In this document: positions 1-9,557 of the stretch, in pieces | Layout: each line of letters starts with the position of its first letter | How positions within the stretch are numbered: the first letter of the stretch is position 1 | Source of the DNA: VXPQ01 sp965232485 | GTDB taxonomy: Bacteria > Bacteroidota > Rhodothermia > Rhodothermales > VXPQ01 | Assembly: GCA_965232485.1 (NCBI GenBank) | Contig: OZ246975.1 | Location: 1,860,001 to 1,924,000 of the forward strand | Reading direction: 5' to 3' | DNA: 64,000 nucleotides | Position numbers and translations under genes: made by a program | Notes under the pieces: model-generated | Database searches by the model: none | Seen by the model: the letters and a program-made list of their open reading frames with translations, nothing else | What the model was told of the DNA's origin: nothing

Positions 1-2202
1 AAGCCGTCCTTTGGACGAAATCAATTCGGATTTACGTTGGGCGGTCCGATCATACGGGACCGCGCCTTCTTCTTCGTCGCGTACGATCAGCAGGCGGCGT
101 CCGAGACCAAGCAAACCGACCGGGCGGTGCAAGGACCGGCGGAGCTGAACAAACTGGAAAATTTTCTGCGCGCCCGGTGGCCGGATCGCTTCGAGAACGA
201 ATTCGGACCCATTGCCCGCAGCGACGACGCCCGCGCCCTGACCGCCAAGCTGGACTTCCACCTGAACGCGCAGAACCAGGCTTCTGTAAAATACAACTAT
301 GCCTGGTCCGAACAGGTAAACGGCACCTTCGACGTGGATTCGTGGGGACGTTCGGCGAACGGGATCGAGCAGGACTACTCGCACGCCGTCAATATGAGCT
401 TGCGGTCCTTGCTGGGCAATGCGGCGTTCAACGAATTTCGCGCCCAGTGGGCCGTGGAGCATCGTCCGAGGCGCTATCGGGGACCCGTTTTGCCTGGCGC
501 GATTCCACCGGCCACCCCCCAGTTCGACGAGATCGGCGGACGGCCCTTTCCTGACGTCGGCATGGATTTCGCCGACGGGTTCCGGATCGGGCTACCGTAT
601 TTTCTTCCGGTCCACCCCAGCAAGGACGGGCGGCTGCAACTCGTCAACAATGTTTCTTTTCTGGCGGGCGATCATCTCTTCAAAACCGGGATCGAGTACA
701 ACCGCACCCGCGTAACGCAGCAATTCATCGGCTTCGCCAACGGGCGGTACATTTTCGATTCGGTGGACGGGTTCATAGGATTCGTCGAACAGGGGAACCG
801 GTATGTCACCTGTTCGGACGGATCGAGCAGCGCGGAAGGAATCTGCCCGGAGGGAACGTCGATCGCCGGACCGGTGCTGCTGTACCTTCAATCGGTTACG
901 GTCCCCGGCGTGCCCCCCGAAAACCTCGGGATCCAGACCCTCCGCGCCCACGAACTGGCGCTGTTCGTACAGGATACCTGGAAGATCGGAACGGACCTGA
1001 TCCTGCATCTCGGATTGCGCTGGGAGGGCGTATGGCATCCGAATGTGTTTGTGGAGCCCGAGGAAACGTTCTATGCGCCGTATCTGAACGACCCGCGTTT
1101 TCCCTCGGACGGGACCATTCCCGACGACCTCGACAATTTCCAGCCTCGCCTGGGGTTGACCTGGAATGTCGGGGGCAGGAACGCCACGGTGGCGCGCGCT
1201 AACGCAGGCGCGTATCATGCGCGCATACCAGGGCTGGTTTTTGCATCGCCCCGCTCCACGAACGGCGCCTACCAGCAGATTCTGTTCCGAAGCAGCGTCG
1301 ATTCGCCCGCACTGGGCCCCGTACCCCCTATCGACGCGTTGATCGACGGCTCCAGCGCAACGCCCTTCCTGCCGGACATTCATGTCGTCGGACGGAACCT
1401 GGAACTGCCGCGCACCTGGTCCTTCAGCGCCGGGATAGACCATGCGCTTGGGACGGGTCTGGCGGCGAGCCTTTCCTGGCAGCATGCCCGCACCGACCGT
1501 CTTTTTCGTTTCGTGGATCGCAATGCGGAGGCGCTCGGCGCGCCCTTCGGCGCAGGGACGCATCCGGGAGGCGGAGGCCTCGGTACGCTGTACGTCTCGG
1601 AAAGCTCGGCGCGGTCGCGCTACCACGAGATCGCACTGGGCGCGCGCGGGCGCGACGCATTCGGCGGCCTGCTGGATTTCGAAACCAGTTACACCCTGTC
1701 CTTCGACCGATCCGACGACGACAACGAACGCGACCCGTTCACGTTCACCTACGCAGACCCCCGCAATCTGGCGCCGGAATACGGCTGGTCCGACCGCGAC
1801 CGACGCCATCGGCTCACCGGCTATTTCGTTTTCTCGCTTCCGGGCAAGGCGTCGTTCAGTAACATCTTCCGGTATCTATCGGCCTCGCCGGTTTCCGAGC
1901 GGTGCGACCGGCGAGGCGAACGCGCCGACGTGCCGGCGGACCGCATCTGTGCGGACGGCGCGATCCTGCCGCGCAACACCCTGCGGCGGAACAACACATT
2001 CTTTACCTGGGACGCGAGGCTGTCGCGCACCTTCGGGACCAAAGCCCGAATCGAGGTCATGGTCGATTTCTTCAATCTCACGAATGCGGACAACTTCCTC
2101 GACACGGCGCTCGGCTCGCTCCTCTTCAATTTCGACGGGGCGATTCGCAGCGGACTCGGGGACACGCGGCGGGCGCAGGTGGGCGCCAAGGTGCGCTTCT
2201 GA
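1..2202 (+). CDS. TonB-dependent receptor, Oar-like (5' end outside window)
   Basis: Outer-membrane beta-barrel receptor, probably for energised uptake of a large or siderophore-like substrate. The frame is open from base 1, so the N-terminal plug lies upstream of the window. The first visible residues include NQFGFTLGGPIIRDRAFFF, the typical plug-to-barrel junction of Oar/carboxypeptidase-regulatory-like TonB receptors, so a start inside the window is unlikely. The rest shows alternating barrel strands (for example ALFVQDTWKIGTDLILHLGLRWE and FFTWDARLSRTFG) and ends in an aromatic terminus, VGAKVRF, as expected for insertion by BAM. The substrate cannot be told from the sequence. A tRNA gene follows about 120 bases downstream. 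Confidence 0.85.
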   Translation, partial: KPSFGRNQFGFTLGGPIIRDRAFFFVAYDQQAASETKQTDRAVQGPAELNKLENFLRARWPDRFENEFGPIARSDDARALTAKLDFHLNAQNQASVKYNYAWSEQVNGTFDVDSWGRSANGIEQDYSHAVNMSLRSLLGNAAFNEFRAQWAVEHRPRRYRGPVLPGAIPPATPQFDEIGGRPFPDVGMDFADGFRIGLPYFLPVHPSKDGRLQLVNNVSFLAGDHLFKTGIEYNRTRVTQQFIGFANGRYIFDSVDGFIGFVEQGNRYVTCSDGSSSAEGICPEGTSIAGPVLLYLQSVTVPGVPPENLGIQTLRAHELALFVQDTWKIGTDLILHLGLRWEGVWHPNVFVEPEETFYAPYLNDPRFPSDGTIPDDLDNFQPRLGLTWNVGGRNATVARANAGAYHARIPGLVFASPRSTNGAYQQILFRSSVDSPALGPVPPIDALIDGSSATPFLPDIHVVGRNLELPRTWSFSAGIDHALGTGLAASLSWQHARTDRLFRFVDRNAEALGAPFGAGTHPGGGGLGTLYVSESSARSRYHEIALGARGRDAFGGLLDFETSYTLSFDRSDDDNERDPFTFTYADPRNLAPEYGWSDRDRRHRLTGYFVFSLPGKASFSNIFRYLSASPVSERCDRRGERADVPADRICADGAILPRNTLRRNNTFFTWDARLSRTFGTKARIEVMVDFFNLTNADNFLDTALGSLLFNFDGAIRSGLGDTRRAQVGAKVRF

Positions 2203-2323
2203 TTCGCGGGAGCGAGACGCGAGGCGGGGAAACCCGACAGGGGGACATGCGTTGAAGTTAACCTTAGCCTGTGTTCGTACTTTTTTGCATCGGAATTTTT
2301 ATCGTGCGCAGGCGCCGGTTTTT

Positions 2324-2400
<77 letters not shown>

Positions 2401-2432
2401 TTTCATAATTTTCGGCGATTTCGCCGGCCACA

Positions 2433-2527
2433 TCCAAATTCAGTACCCATTGGGCGCTGTTTTGGCGTCAATTCCCCGTCCCGTGGGTGAAATTTTCCGC
2501 TGTTGTCCAAATTCAGTACCCATTGGG
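2433..2527. repeat. Direct repeat pair downstream of tRNA-Pro
   Basis: The 22-base string beginning TCCAAATTCAGTACCCATTG occurs at 2433-2454 and again at 2506-2527, identical, with a 73-base offset. The intervening DNA and the remainder of 2401-2756 have no convincing gene. Function is unknown; it could be a pair of regulatory sites, a recombination scar, or a small-RNA locus after the tRNA. Confidence 0.7.
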
Positions 2528-2756
2528 GAGAGAATCTCTTGTCGCCCCAATTTGCTGCCCGCCGGGCAGCGAATTGTCGCAGCGCGGTCAATAAGAGGTT
2601 ATCGCGGGTTGATTGGATAGATTTCGGCAGAATTTAAGGCATCGAATTGCGACCTTGTTCCTTTTCACGAAACCATTTCCGGCTTCGTCGTTTTACGAAC
2701 AATAAGCAACCCGGATAATGCGCGTCGCTGCTCGTTCCTTTTGGGAATTATAAAGA

Positions 2757-3239
2757 ATGCTCACTACGCTGAGGACATACCGACTTCTTTCCGCGCTCCT
2801 CGGACTGAGTTTGCTGTTCGGCGCGGCGGCGCCTTTGGCGCAAACGACCTGCGCCATGGAGCAAAGCGGGCAAAACGATCTGCATGGAAACCACGACTGT
2901 CACCGCGAAAACACGCATCTTCATGCGTCTGCCGATGCGCCGACTCCTCCCTGTCCGCGCGAACGCAAAGGGGAATCGACGCATGAAGGAGTGGCGCCAT
3001 TTTCTCTGGATGCTCGACCGTGCTGCGCATTCGAATCGGCTTCGACCAGCGAGGCCGTAGCGCTTCTCGCCAGGACCTCCTGGCGGGATGCAAACAATTT
3101 TTTCCTTGTTCTCCTCCCCCATACCGGATACGAAGCGCCGGACAAGGCGTCTACGCTCCAGCGCATCTTTGTCCCGCCGCCTTTCGCCGGGTTTCCCCTC
3201 GTCGACAGGCAGGCCCTTCTCGCTACGTTCCTGATCTGA
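2757..3239 (+). CDS. Small secreted His/Cys-containing protein heading the efflux operon
   Basis: Protein of 160 residues with an N-terminal signal peptide (MLTTLRTYRLLSALLGLSLLFGAAAPLAQ). The mature N-terminus carries metal-ligand-like residues in a short stretch (CAMEQ, HGNHDCHRENTHLH), followed later by a CC pair. It lies 152 bases upstream of the CusC-like gene on the same strand. I do not recognise a named family. The Cys/His pattern and position suggest a periplasmic metal-binding or sensing accessory for the efflux system, but that is inference. A possible alternative is a non-functional leader ORF, but the clear signal peptide argues against this. Confidence 0.6.
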   Translation: MLTTLRTYRLLSALLGLSLLFGAAAPLAQTTCAMEQSGQNDLHGNHDCHRENTHLHASADAPTPPCPRERKGESTHEGVAPFSLDARPCCAFESASTSEAVALLARTSWRDANNFFLVLLPHTGYEAPDKASTLQRIFVPPPFAGFPLVDRQALLATFLI

Positions 3240-3310
3240 GAGACTTCCCGCTTGCCGTTACTCCTTGAGGTCCGGCTCGACCGTACCTCTCGCGTTTGCA
3301 ACAGGAAGTC

Positions 3311-3375
3311 TTAAGGACACTCTGATCAAAACCCCTTCGCCCAGCGCGTCGCGGACTTGATCAGCGCATCCTTAG
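3311..3375. repeat. Short dispersed repeat copy with inverted ends
   Basis: The left end reads TTAAGGACACTCTGATCAA and the right end is its near-inverse, TTGATCAGCGCATCCTTA, so the 65-base unit can fold as a hairpin. The middle CCCCTTCGCCCAGCGCGTCG recurs in the copy near 60950. It lies between the small secreted protein gene and the CusC-like gene, inside the presumed operon. Confidence 0.75.
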
Positions 3376-3391
3376 CAAGATCAGGAATTCC

Positions 3392-4705
3392 ATGAAGCTG
3401 ATTCAACCCATTGGCGCAGTCCGCGCCACCCTCATCGCCCTGCTTCTGCTCCCGGCGATGGCCCATGCAAGGCATCGACCGCTTGCGCCGGCCGACACGC
3501 TGCCAAGCCTCGATAATCTGCTGACAGAGATACGGGCCAACAACCCGTCTCTGCGCGTGTCCCGACTGGAGACAGAGGTACTGGCCACCCGAAGTCGCCA
3601 AGCGTCCGCCTTCCCGGATCCTTCTGTGACGGTCGGTTACCAACCGTACCCGCTCCTGACGGCGCGCGGCGCGCAACGCAGCCAATGGCGCATCGAGCAG
3701 ATGGCGCCGTACCCCGGCAAGCTCAGTCTCCGGGGCGCTATCGCCGACCTGGGCGCCGAAGTCGCAGGTTTTGAAGCAGATACCTTCGAAGAGGACCTGC
3801 TCTTCGAGGCCAAGCAGGCGTACTACGAACTCTATCGGATCCAGCAGCAGGAGCAACGCATCCTCGCTTTTCAGGACAGACTGGAGAACTTTGAAGAGGC
3901 CGCCGCCACGCAATACGAAGTAGGCAGCGGCATGCAACAAGCCATCCTGAAAGCGCAACTGGAGAAGAACACGCTTGCGCGCATGCAGCTTGAACTTGCA
4001 GAGCGTCGCCGCACAGCCGCCGAAACCCTGACGCGCCTGCTCAACCGGCCTACATCCGAAGCTTTTATGACCCACATCCGGGTCGAAGAGCCGCCCATTC
4101 TGCGCCTCGACGAAGCCGCGCTGTTGGAAATCGCCCGCAGGGAACGGCCCGAAGCCGATGCGCTCGACGCAGCAGCGCGACGCGCCGACGCCCGGATCGC
4201 CCTGGCCCGCAAGCAATTCATGCCCGATTTCGGCCTGAGCGTCACCTGGTTTGACATAGGCCGCGCCGACGCGCCGCCGACGGCTACGGGGCGCGACGCC
4301 GTCGCGATCGGGGCCACCGTCAAAGTGCCCATCCAGCGCGGGGCCCGGCGGGCCCGCCTAAAGGAAGCCGGCGTACGCCGCATCCAGGTCGAGGCGCGCC
4401 AGGAAGCGCTTGAAACCTCGTTCCGGACGCAGATCGCCGATCTCGCAAGCCGGCTGCGCGGGGAAGCCCGGCAACTTACCCTTTATCGGGAAGCCCTTAT
4501 TCCCCAGGCCGAGACCACGCTTCAGGCGACGCTCGGCGCCTACGCCACCGGTCGCGCCGACTTCCTTGACCTCCTGGACGCCGAGCGCATGCTCTTCTCG
4601 TTGGGGACAGGCTACGAAGACACGTTTGCGCGCTACCTGAAGACGACCGCCGCCTTCGAACGAGCGCTTGGCGTCCGCTCGCTTGCAGACCTTGACACGC
4701 TTTAG
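3392..4705 (+). CDS. Outer-membrane efflux protein, TolC/CusC family
   Basis: Outer-membrane channel component of a tripartite RND heavy-metal exporter. The 437-residue protein starts with a signal peptide (MKLIQPIGAVRATLIALLLLPAMAHA) and then shows the long alpha-helical repeats of the outer membrane efflux (OEP/TolC) family. These are rich in Ala, Arg and Glu coiled segments, with two OEP halves around residues 40-230 and 240-430. The length is normal for the family. Its partners follow directly: the adaptor 42 bases downstream, then the RND pump. The stop codon TAG lies inside a short copy of the dispersed repeat (4702-4726). Confidence 0.9.
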   Translation: MKLIQPIGAVRATLIALLLLPAMAHARHRPLAPADTLPSLDNLLTEIRANNPSLRVSRLETEVLATRSRQASAFPDPSVTVGYQPYPLLTARGAQRSQWRIEQMAPYPGKLSLRGAIADLGAEVAGFEADTFEEDLLFEAKQAYYELYRIQQQEQRILAFQDRLENFEEAAATQYEVGSGMQQAILKAQLEKNTLARMQLELAERRRTAAETLTRLLNRPTSEAFMTHIRVEEPPILRLDEAALLEIARRERPEADALDAAARRADARIALARKQFMPDFGLSVTWFDIGRADAPPTATGRDAVAIGATVKVPIQRGARRARLKEAGVRRIQVEARQEALETSFRTQIADLASRLRGEARQLTLYREALIPQAETTLQATLGAYATGRADFLDLLDAERMLFSLGTGYEDTFARYLKTTAAFERALGVRSLADLDTL

Positions 4706-4726
4706 GATGCTCTGATTAAGTCCGCA
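4702..4726. repeat. Half copy of the dispersed repeat overlapping a stop codon
   Basis: The string TTAGGATGCTCTGATTAAG with the following TCCGC matches the left end of the long copy at 51682. Its first bases contain the TAG stop of the CusC-like gene, and it fills the short gap to the adaptor gene. Confidence 0.7.
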
Positions 4727-4747
4727 TCCAGCCAGACCCTGAATACC

Positions 4748-6271
4748 ATGAAGAAGCAATCATTCTCCAAATGGCTCGGAATCCCGCTGCTGCTTGCGGC
4801 GCTTGCCGGCGGCGGTTTTTTTCTCGGGCGCATCACCATGGATGAAACAGCAACCGTCGCTCGGCGCGAGACGTCCATCGCCGAAGGCGAGCGCAAGGTC
4901 CTCTACTGGCAAGCGCCTATGGACCCGACAGAGATCTACGACCAGCCCGGCAAGTCGAAGATGGGCATGGACCTCATCCCCGTCTACGAGGACGAGGCAA
5001 CGCCGCAAGAGACCGCCGCCGAGCGCAAGGTCCTCTACTGGCAAGCGCCTATGGACCCGACGGAGATCTACGACCAGCCCGGCAAGTCGAAGATGGGCAT
5101 GGACCTCATCCCCGTCTACGAGGACGAGGCCGAAGCGGGATCGGGCAGTATGGTGTCCATCGACCCGGCGACCGTACAGAACATGGGGGTACGCACCGAT
5201 TCCGTTCGGCGGATGGATTTTTCCCGCGCGATCCGCACCGTCGGCGAGGTCCGGTACGACGAAGAACGCCTCTACCTGGTCAACGCCAGAATCTCCGGCT
5301 GGATCGAAAAGCTTTACGTCAACTTCATCGGCGATCAGGTCCGACAGGGAGACCCGTTGATGGAAATCTACTCCCCGGAACTGGTCGCCACGCAGCAGGA
5401 ATATCTGCTGGCGCTCAAAAACCACCGGATGCTGGCCGAAAGCAGCGTCGCTTCGGTCCGGGAAGACGCCGAAAAATTACTGGCCTCGGCTCGCACCCGC
5501 CTGGAATACTGGGACATCCCCCCCTCGGAGATCGAGCGTCTGGAGCAAACCGGCGAGGTGAAGAAGACCACCCTGCTTGAAGCCCCGGCCACCGGCGTCG
5601 TCGTGAAAAGAAACGCCATAGAAGGCGCCCACATTGAGGCCGGCATGGACCTCTTCGAAATCGCCGACCTGCGGACGGTATGGGTGCACGCCAGCTTCTA
5701 CGACAACGAAGCGCCGTGGATCAATGAGGGACAACCGGTCGAGATGGAACTATCCTATTTGCCGGGGAAGACCTATACGGGACAGGTCTCCTACATCTAC
5801 CCCTACCTGCGCGAAAAAGCCCGCGACGTGCATGTGCGCCTGATCTTTTCCAATCCGGAGCTGGACCTCAAGCCGGGAATGTACGCCAATATCCGGCTCC
5901 AGGGCAAGACCATACCCGATGCGTTGGTCGTGCCCACCGAGGCCGTGATTCGCTCCGGCGCGCGCACGCTTGTCTTCGTGGCCCGCGGAGAAGGTCGATT
6001 CGAGCCGCGAGAAATCCGGATCGGCGAAGAAGGCGGGCCGGGTAATAACCTGGTGCGGGTGCTCGCCGGCCTGTCGGGCGACGAAGAGGTTGTCACGTCA
6101 GCCCAGTTCATGCTGGACAGCGAAAGCCGCTTGCAGGAGGCCATCCGGAAAATGTTGCAAGAGCGGACGCAATCGGATGCACAGCCTGCCGGTGGAGCAT
6201 CGGAGGCCATGCCGGAAATGGTCTCCACGGCGCCCGGAGAATCCGACGCACAAATGGATCATGCGCATTGA
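4748..6271 (+). CDS. RND efflux periplasmic adaptor, CusB family, with two metal-binding domains
   Basis: Membrane-fusion/adaptor protein (507 residues) linking the RND pump to the outer-membrane channel. An N-terminal membrane anchor (about residues 9-27) is followed by two copies of the heavy-metal-binding domain (residues about 48-84 and 92-128), each with YWQAPMDP and KSKMGMDL motifs whose Met residues are typical copper/silver ligands. The hairpin, lipoyl-like and barrel domains of the HlyD/CusB fold follow (for example GWIEKLYVNFIGDQVRQG and VVPTEAVIRSGARTLVF). The C-terminus is Met/His containing (MPEMV, MDHAH). Copper or silver is the most likely substrate; other divalent metals are possible. 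Most homologues have one such domain, and here it is duplicated. Confidence 0.92.
   Translation: MKKQSFSKWLGIPLLLAALAGGGFFLGRITMDETATVARRETSIAEGERKVLYWQAPMDPTEIYDQPGKSKMGMDLIPVYEDEATPQETAAERKVLYWQAPMDPTEIYDQPGKSKMGMDLIPVYEDEAEAGSGSMVSIDPATVQNMGVRTDSVRRMDFSRAIRTVGEVRYDEERLYLVNARISGWIEKLYVNFIGDQVRQGDPLMEIYSPELVATQQEYLLALKNHRMLAESSVASVREDAEKLLASARTRLEYWDIPPSEIERLEQTGEVKKTTLLEAPATGVVVKRNAIEGAHIEAGMDLFEIADLRTVWVHASFYDNEAPWINEGQPVEMELSYLPGKTYTGQVSYIYPYLREKARDVHVRLIFSNPELDLKPGMYANIRLQGKTIPDALVVPTEAVIRSGARTLVFVARGEGRFEPREIRIGEEGGPGNNLVRVLAGLSGDEEVVTSAQFMLDSESRLQEAIRKMLQERTQSDAQPAGGASEAMPEMVSTAPGESDAQMDHAH
4889..5130 (+). repeat. Tandem duplication of the metal-binding domain coding sequence
   Basis: Bases 4889-4998 and 5021-5130 are identical over 110 bases except for one silent change (ACA/ACG threonine), with a 132-base period that keeps the frame. 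The near identity at DNA level indicates a recent duplication or ongoing gene conversion. Confidence 0.95.
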
Positions 6272-6337
6272 GCCGGTGCGTCCTTCCTGATTCCTGATTC
6301 GCCTCAGGGCATTCCCCGACTGTTTACAGAGAAAATC

Positions 6338-9300
6338 ATGTTGGAAAAGATCATAGAGGCCTCAGTCAACAACCGCTTGCTGGTGATCGTCTTCACCCTC
6401 CTGATCGGACTGGCCGGCGCCTGGGCGATGTTCCGTACGCCCGTAGACGCTATCCCCGACTTGAGCGACGTGCAGGTGATCGTCTTCACCGAGTATCCGG
6501 GACAGGCTCCGCAGGTCGTTGAAGACCAGGTGACGTATCCGCTCACGACGGCCATGTTGGGGGTGCCCTTTGCGAAAGCCGTGCGCGGCTACTCGTTCTT
6601 CGGCTACTCGTTCGTCTATATCATCTTCGAAGACGGCACGGACATGTACTGGGCCCGCAGCCGGGTCCTGGAATATCTCAACTATGTGGCCGATCGGCTT
6701 CCCGGCGGGGTGACGCCCACGCTGGGGCCGGACGCCACCGGCGTCGGCTGGGCCTTCGAATATGTGATCGACGGCGGAGACCGGTACGACCTTCAGCAAC
6801 TGCGCTCTATCCAGGACTGGTTTCTGCGCTATGAACTGATGAGCGTGCCCGGGGTGGCCGAAGTGGCTTCCATCGGCGGCTACGTCAAGCAGTATCAGGT
6901 CGAGGTCGATCCCAACAAGCTGCTGGCCTACAACATTCCCCTGTCGAAAGTACGCACGGCCCTGCAACGCAGCAACAACGATGTGGGCGGCAGACTGGTC
7001 GAGATGGGCGAGACCGAGTTTATGGTGCGGGGGTTGGGCTATATCCAATCCATCGAGGACATAGAGAACACGCCCGTCGGGGTGGACGAGAACGGCACGC
7101 CCATCCTGATCCGGAACATCGCCCATGTGCACCTCGGGCCCGAGTTGCGCCGCGGCCTGGCGGAACTGGATGGCGAAGGCGAAACCGTCGGCGGGATCGT
7201 CGTAATGCGCTATGGAGAAAACGCCCTCAAGACGATCGACGCCGTAAAAGCGAAACTGGAGGAACTGAAGGCGGGATTGCCGGAAGGAGTAACCATTCAG
7301 GCCGTCTACGACCGCAGCAGCCTCATCGAGCGCGCGATCGACAATCTGAAAGGGACGCTTCTCGAAGAGAGCCTCATCGTGGCGCTGGTGACCATCCTGT
7401 TCCTGCTGCATTTCCGCAGCGCCTTCGTAGCGATCTTCACCCTCCCGATGGGTATTCTGATCGCGTTTCTGGTAATGTATTACCAGGGGCTTAATGCGAA
7501 CATCATGTCGCTCAGCGGCATCGCCATCGCCATCGGCGCGATGGTCGACGCGGCGATCGTGATGATCGAAAACGCCCACAAACACATGGAGCGCGACCTC
7601 GGGAAAAAAGACCGCTGGCGCATCATTATCGATGCGTCCAAAGAAGTCGGGCCGGCGTTGTTCTATTCGCTGCTGATCATCACGCTCTCTTTTCTGCCCG
7701 TATTCACGCTTCAGGCGCAGGAAGGCCGGCTCTTCAAGCCGCTGGCTTTCACGAAAACCTACGCCATGGCGGCCTCGGCGCTAATGGCCATTACGGTGGT
7801 GCCGGCGCTAATGGGCTACTTCATACGCGGCAATATCCTGCCGGAGAAAAAGAACCCTGTCAATCGTTTTCTGATTGGCGTCTATCGCCCGGTGATTCAC
7901 GCCGTACTCCGGTTCAAATGGATAACCATTGCCGCTGCGCTGGTGGCGCTGGGGGCCACGGCCTGGCCGCTCGACAAACTGGGTTCCGAATTCATGCCGC
8001 CTTTGAACGAGGGGGATCTGCTGTACATGCCCACCACCGATCCGGGTATCAGCATTACCAAGGCCAGGGAATTGCTGCAGCAAACGGACAAGATCATCAA
8101 GAGCTTCCCCGAGGTGGATCATGCCTTTGGCAAGGCAGGGCGGGCCGAAACGGCGACGGACCCGGCGCCATTATCCATGATAGAAACCACGATCACCCTG
8201 AAACCGGAGGATGAATGGCGAGAAGGCATGACCATGAACCAACTCGTCCGGGAACTCGACGCCGCGATCGATTTCCCGGGCCTAACCAACGCCTGGACCA
8301 TGCCCATCAAAACGCGCATCGATATGCTCTCGACGGGCATCAAGACGCCCGTGGGCGTCAAACTGATGGGACCCGACCTGAATATCCTTTCTGACCTCGG
8401 ACAACGCGTTGCGGCCATCCTGCAAACGACGCCGGGCACGTTGAGCGCCTTCCCGGACAAGGCCGTCGGCGGCAACTTTATCGACTACCGCATAAACCGA
8501 GAAGAAGCTGCCCGGTACGGCCTGACGGTGGGCGACGTGCAGGATGTGATCATGTCGGCCATCGGCGGAATGAATGTCACACAGACGGTCGAGGGGCTTG
8601 AGCGGTATCCGGTCAACGTCCGCTACAGCCGCGAACTGCGCGATAACCTGCCGGCGCTCAGGCGGGTGCTGATCCCTGCCCCTACGGGGGCGCAGGTCCC
8701 GCTGAGTTATGTGGCCGATTTCAGTATTGTCAACGGGCCGCCGGTCATCAAGAGTGAAAATGCGCGCACGACCTCCTGGGTCTATGTGGACATCCGCGAC
8801 ATCGACGTAGGCGCCTACGTGAAGAGCGCCCGCGCTATCGTGAACGAGCAGGTAGACCTGCCGGAGGGATACAGCATGGTCTGGAGCGGGCAGTACGAAT
8901 ACATGGAACGGGCCCGGCAGCGCCTGCAGATCGTTATTCCGCTGACGCTAATAATCATCTTTCTGCTGCTCTACCTGAACTTCAAGAACATTACCGAGAG
9001 CCTTATCGTGATGTTGTCGCTGCCGTTTTCGCTCGTCGGCGGCGTCTGGCTGTTGTATCTGTTCGACTATAACCTCAGCGTAGCCGTTGGCGTCGGCTTC
9101 ATCGCGCTGGCCGGGGTCGCCGCGGAAACAGGCGTGATCATGTTGATCTATCTCGATCAGGCCTATAAGGACAGGCTTTCGCGAGGACAAATGACCTCGC
9201 TGAAGGATTTGTACGAAGCCATCATTGTGGGCGCCGTCGAGCGGGTCCGCCCCAAGATGATGACCGTCATGGCCATTATGGCCGGCCTGTTGCCCATTTT

Positions 9301-9454
9301 ATGGGGGCACGGTACGGGCTCCGAGGTAATGAAACGCATCGCGGCGCCGATGGTCGGGGGAATGGTTTCGTCGACGATCCTGACGCTGGTCGTCATCCCG
9401 GTCATTTACTATCTGTGGAAAAGCCAGGCGTTGAAGAGGTCGGCGAATCGCTGA
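6338..9454 (+). CDS. Heavy-metal RND efflux pump, CusA/CzcA family
   Basis: Inner-membrane proton-driven pump of 1038 residues, the normal length for heavy-metal RND transporters. It starts with the family N-terminus (MLEKIIEASVNNRLLVIVFTLL) and shows the two sets of transmembrane helices with large periplasmic loops. The TM4 motif region GAMVDAAIVMIENAHKHME carries the acidic residues used for proton relay, and the Met-containing pore region supports a Cu(I)/Ag(I) pump. It lies 66 bases after the adaptor gene in the same operon. Metal specificity (Cu/Ag versus Co/Zn/Cd) is inferred from the CusB-like partner with Met-rich domains. Confidence 0.93.
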   Translation: MLEKIIEASVNNRLLVIVFTLLIGLAGAWAMFRTPVDAIPDLSDVQVIVFTEYPGQAPQVVEDQVTYPLTTAMLGVPFAKAVRGYSFFGYSFVYIIFEDGTDMYWARSRVLEYLNYVADRLPGGVTPTLGPDATGVGWAFEYVIDGGDRYDLQQLRSIQDWFLRYELMSVPGVAEVASIGGYVKQYQVEVDPNKLLAYNIPLSKVRTALQRSNNDVGGRLVEMGETEFMVRGLGYIQSIEDIENTPVGVDENGTPILIRNIAHVHLGPELRRGLAELDGEGETVGGIVVMRYGENALKTIDAVKAKLEELKAGLPEGVTIQAVYDRSSLIERAIDNLKGTLLEESLIVALVTILFLLHFRSAFVAIFTLPMGILIAFLVMYYQGLNANIMSLSGIAIAIGAMVDAAIVMIENAHKHMERDLGKKDRWRIIIDASKEVGPALFYSLLIITLSFLPVFTLQAQEGRLFKPLAFTKTYAMAASALMAITVVPALMGYFIRGNILPEKKNPVNRFLIGVYRPVIHAVLRFKWITIAAALVALGATAWPLDKLGSEFMPPLNEGDLLYMPTTDPGISITKARELLQQTDKIIKSFPEVDHAFGKAGRAETATDPAPLSMIETTITLKPEDEWREGMTMNQLVRELDAAIDFPGLTNAWTMPIKTRIDMLSTGIKTPVGVKLMGPDLNILSDLGQRVAAILQTTPGTLSAFPDKAVGGNFIDYRINREEAARYGLTVGDVQDVIMSAIGGMNVTQTVEGLERYPVNVRYSRELRDNLPALRRVLIPAPTGAQVPLSYVADFSIVNGPPVIKSENARTTSWVYVDIRDIDVGAYVKSARAIVNEQVDLPEGYSMVWSGQYEYMERARQRLQIVIPLTLIIIFLLLYLNFKNITESLIVMLSLPFSLVGGVWLLYLFDYNLSVAVGVGFIALAGVAAETGVIMLIYLDQAYKDRLSRGQMTSLKDLYEAIIVGAVERVRPKMMTVMAIMAGLLPILWGHGTGSEVMKRIAAPMVGGMVSSTILTLVVIPVIYYLWKSQALKRSANR

Positions 9455-9557
9455 CCAGGGCGCATGAACCAGGCGACATGAACCAAATGCGGCGGCGCAC
9501 GTAGGACTTCCAGTTTTTTGCGCCATACGCTATACATCGCCATATTCTGTAAACCCC

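Noticed and set aside
592..1809. A 405-codon minus-strand frame over the TonB receptor
   Set aside because: No recognisable domain; the plus strand encodes a clear barrel protein. GC-rich antisense artefact.
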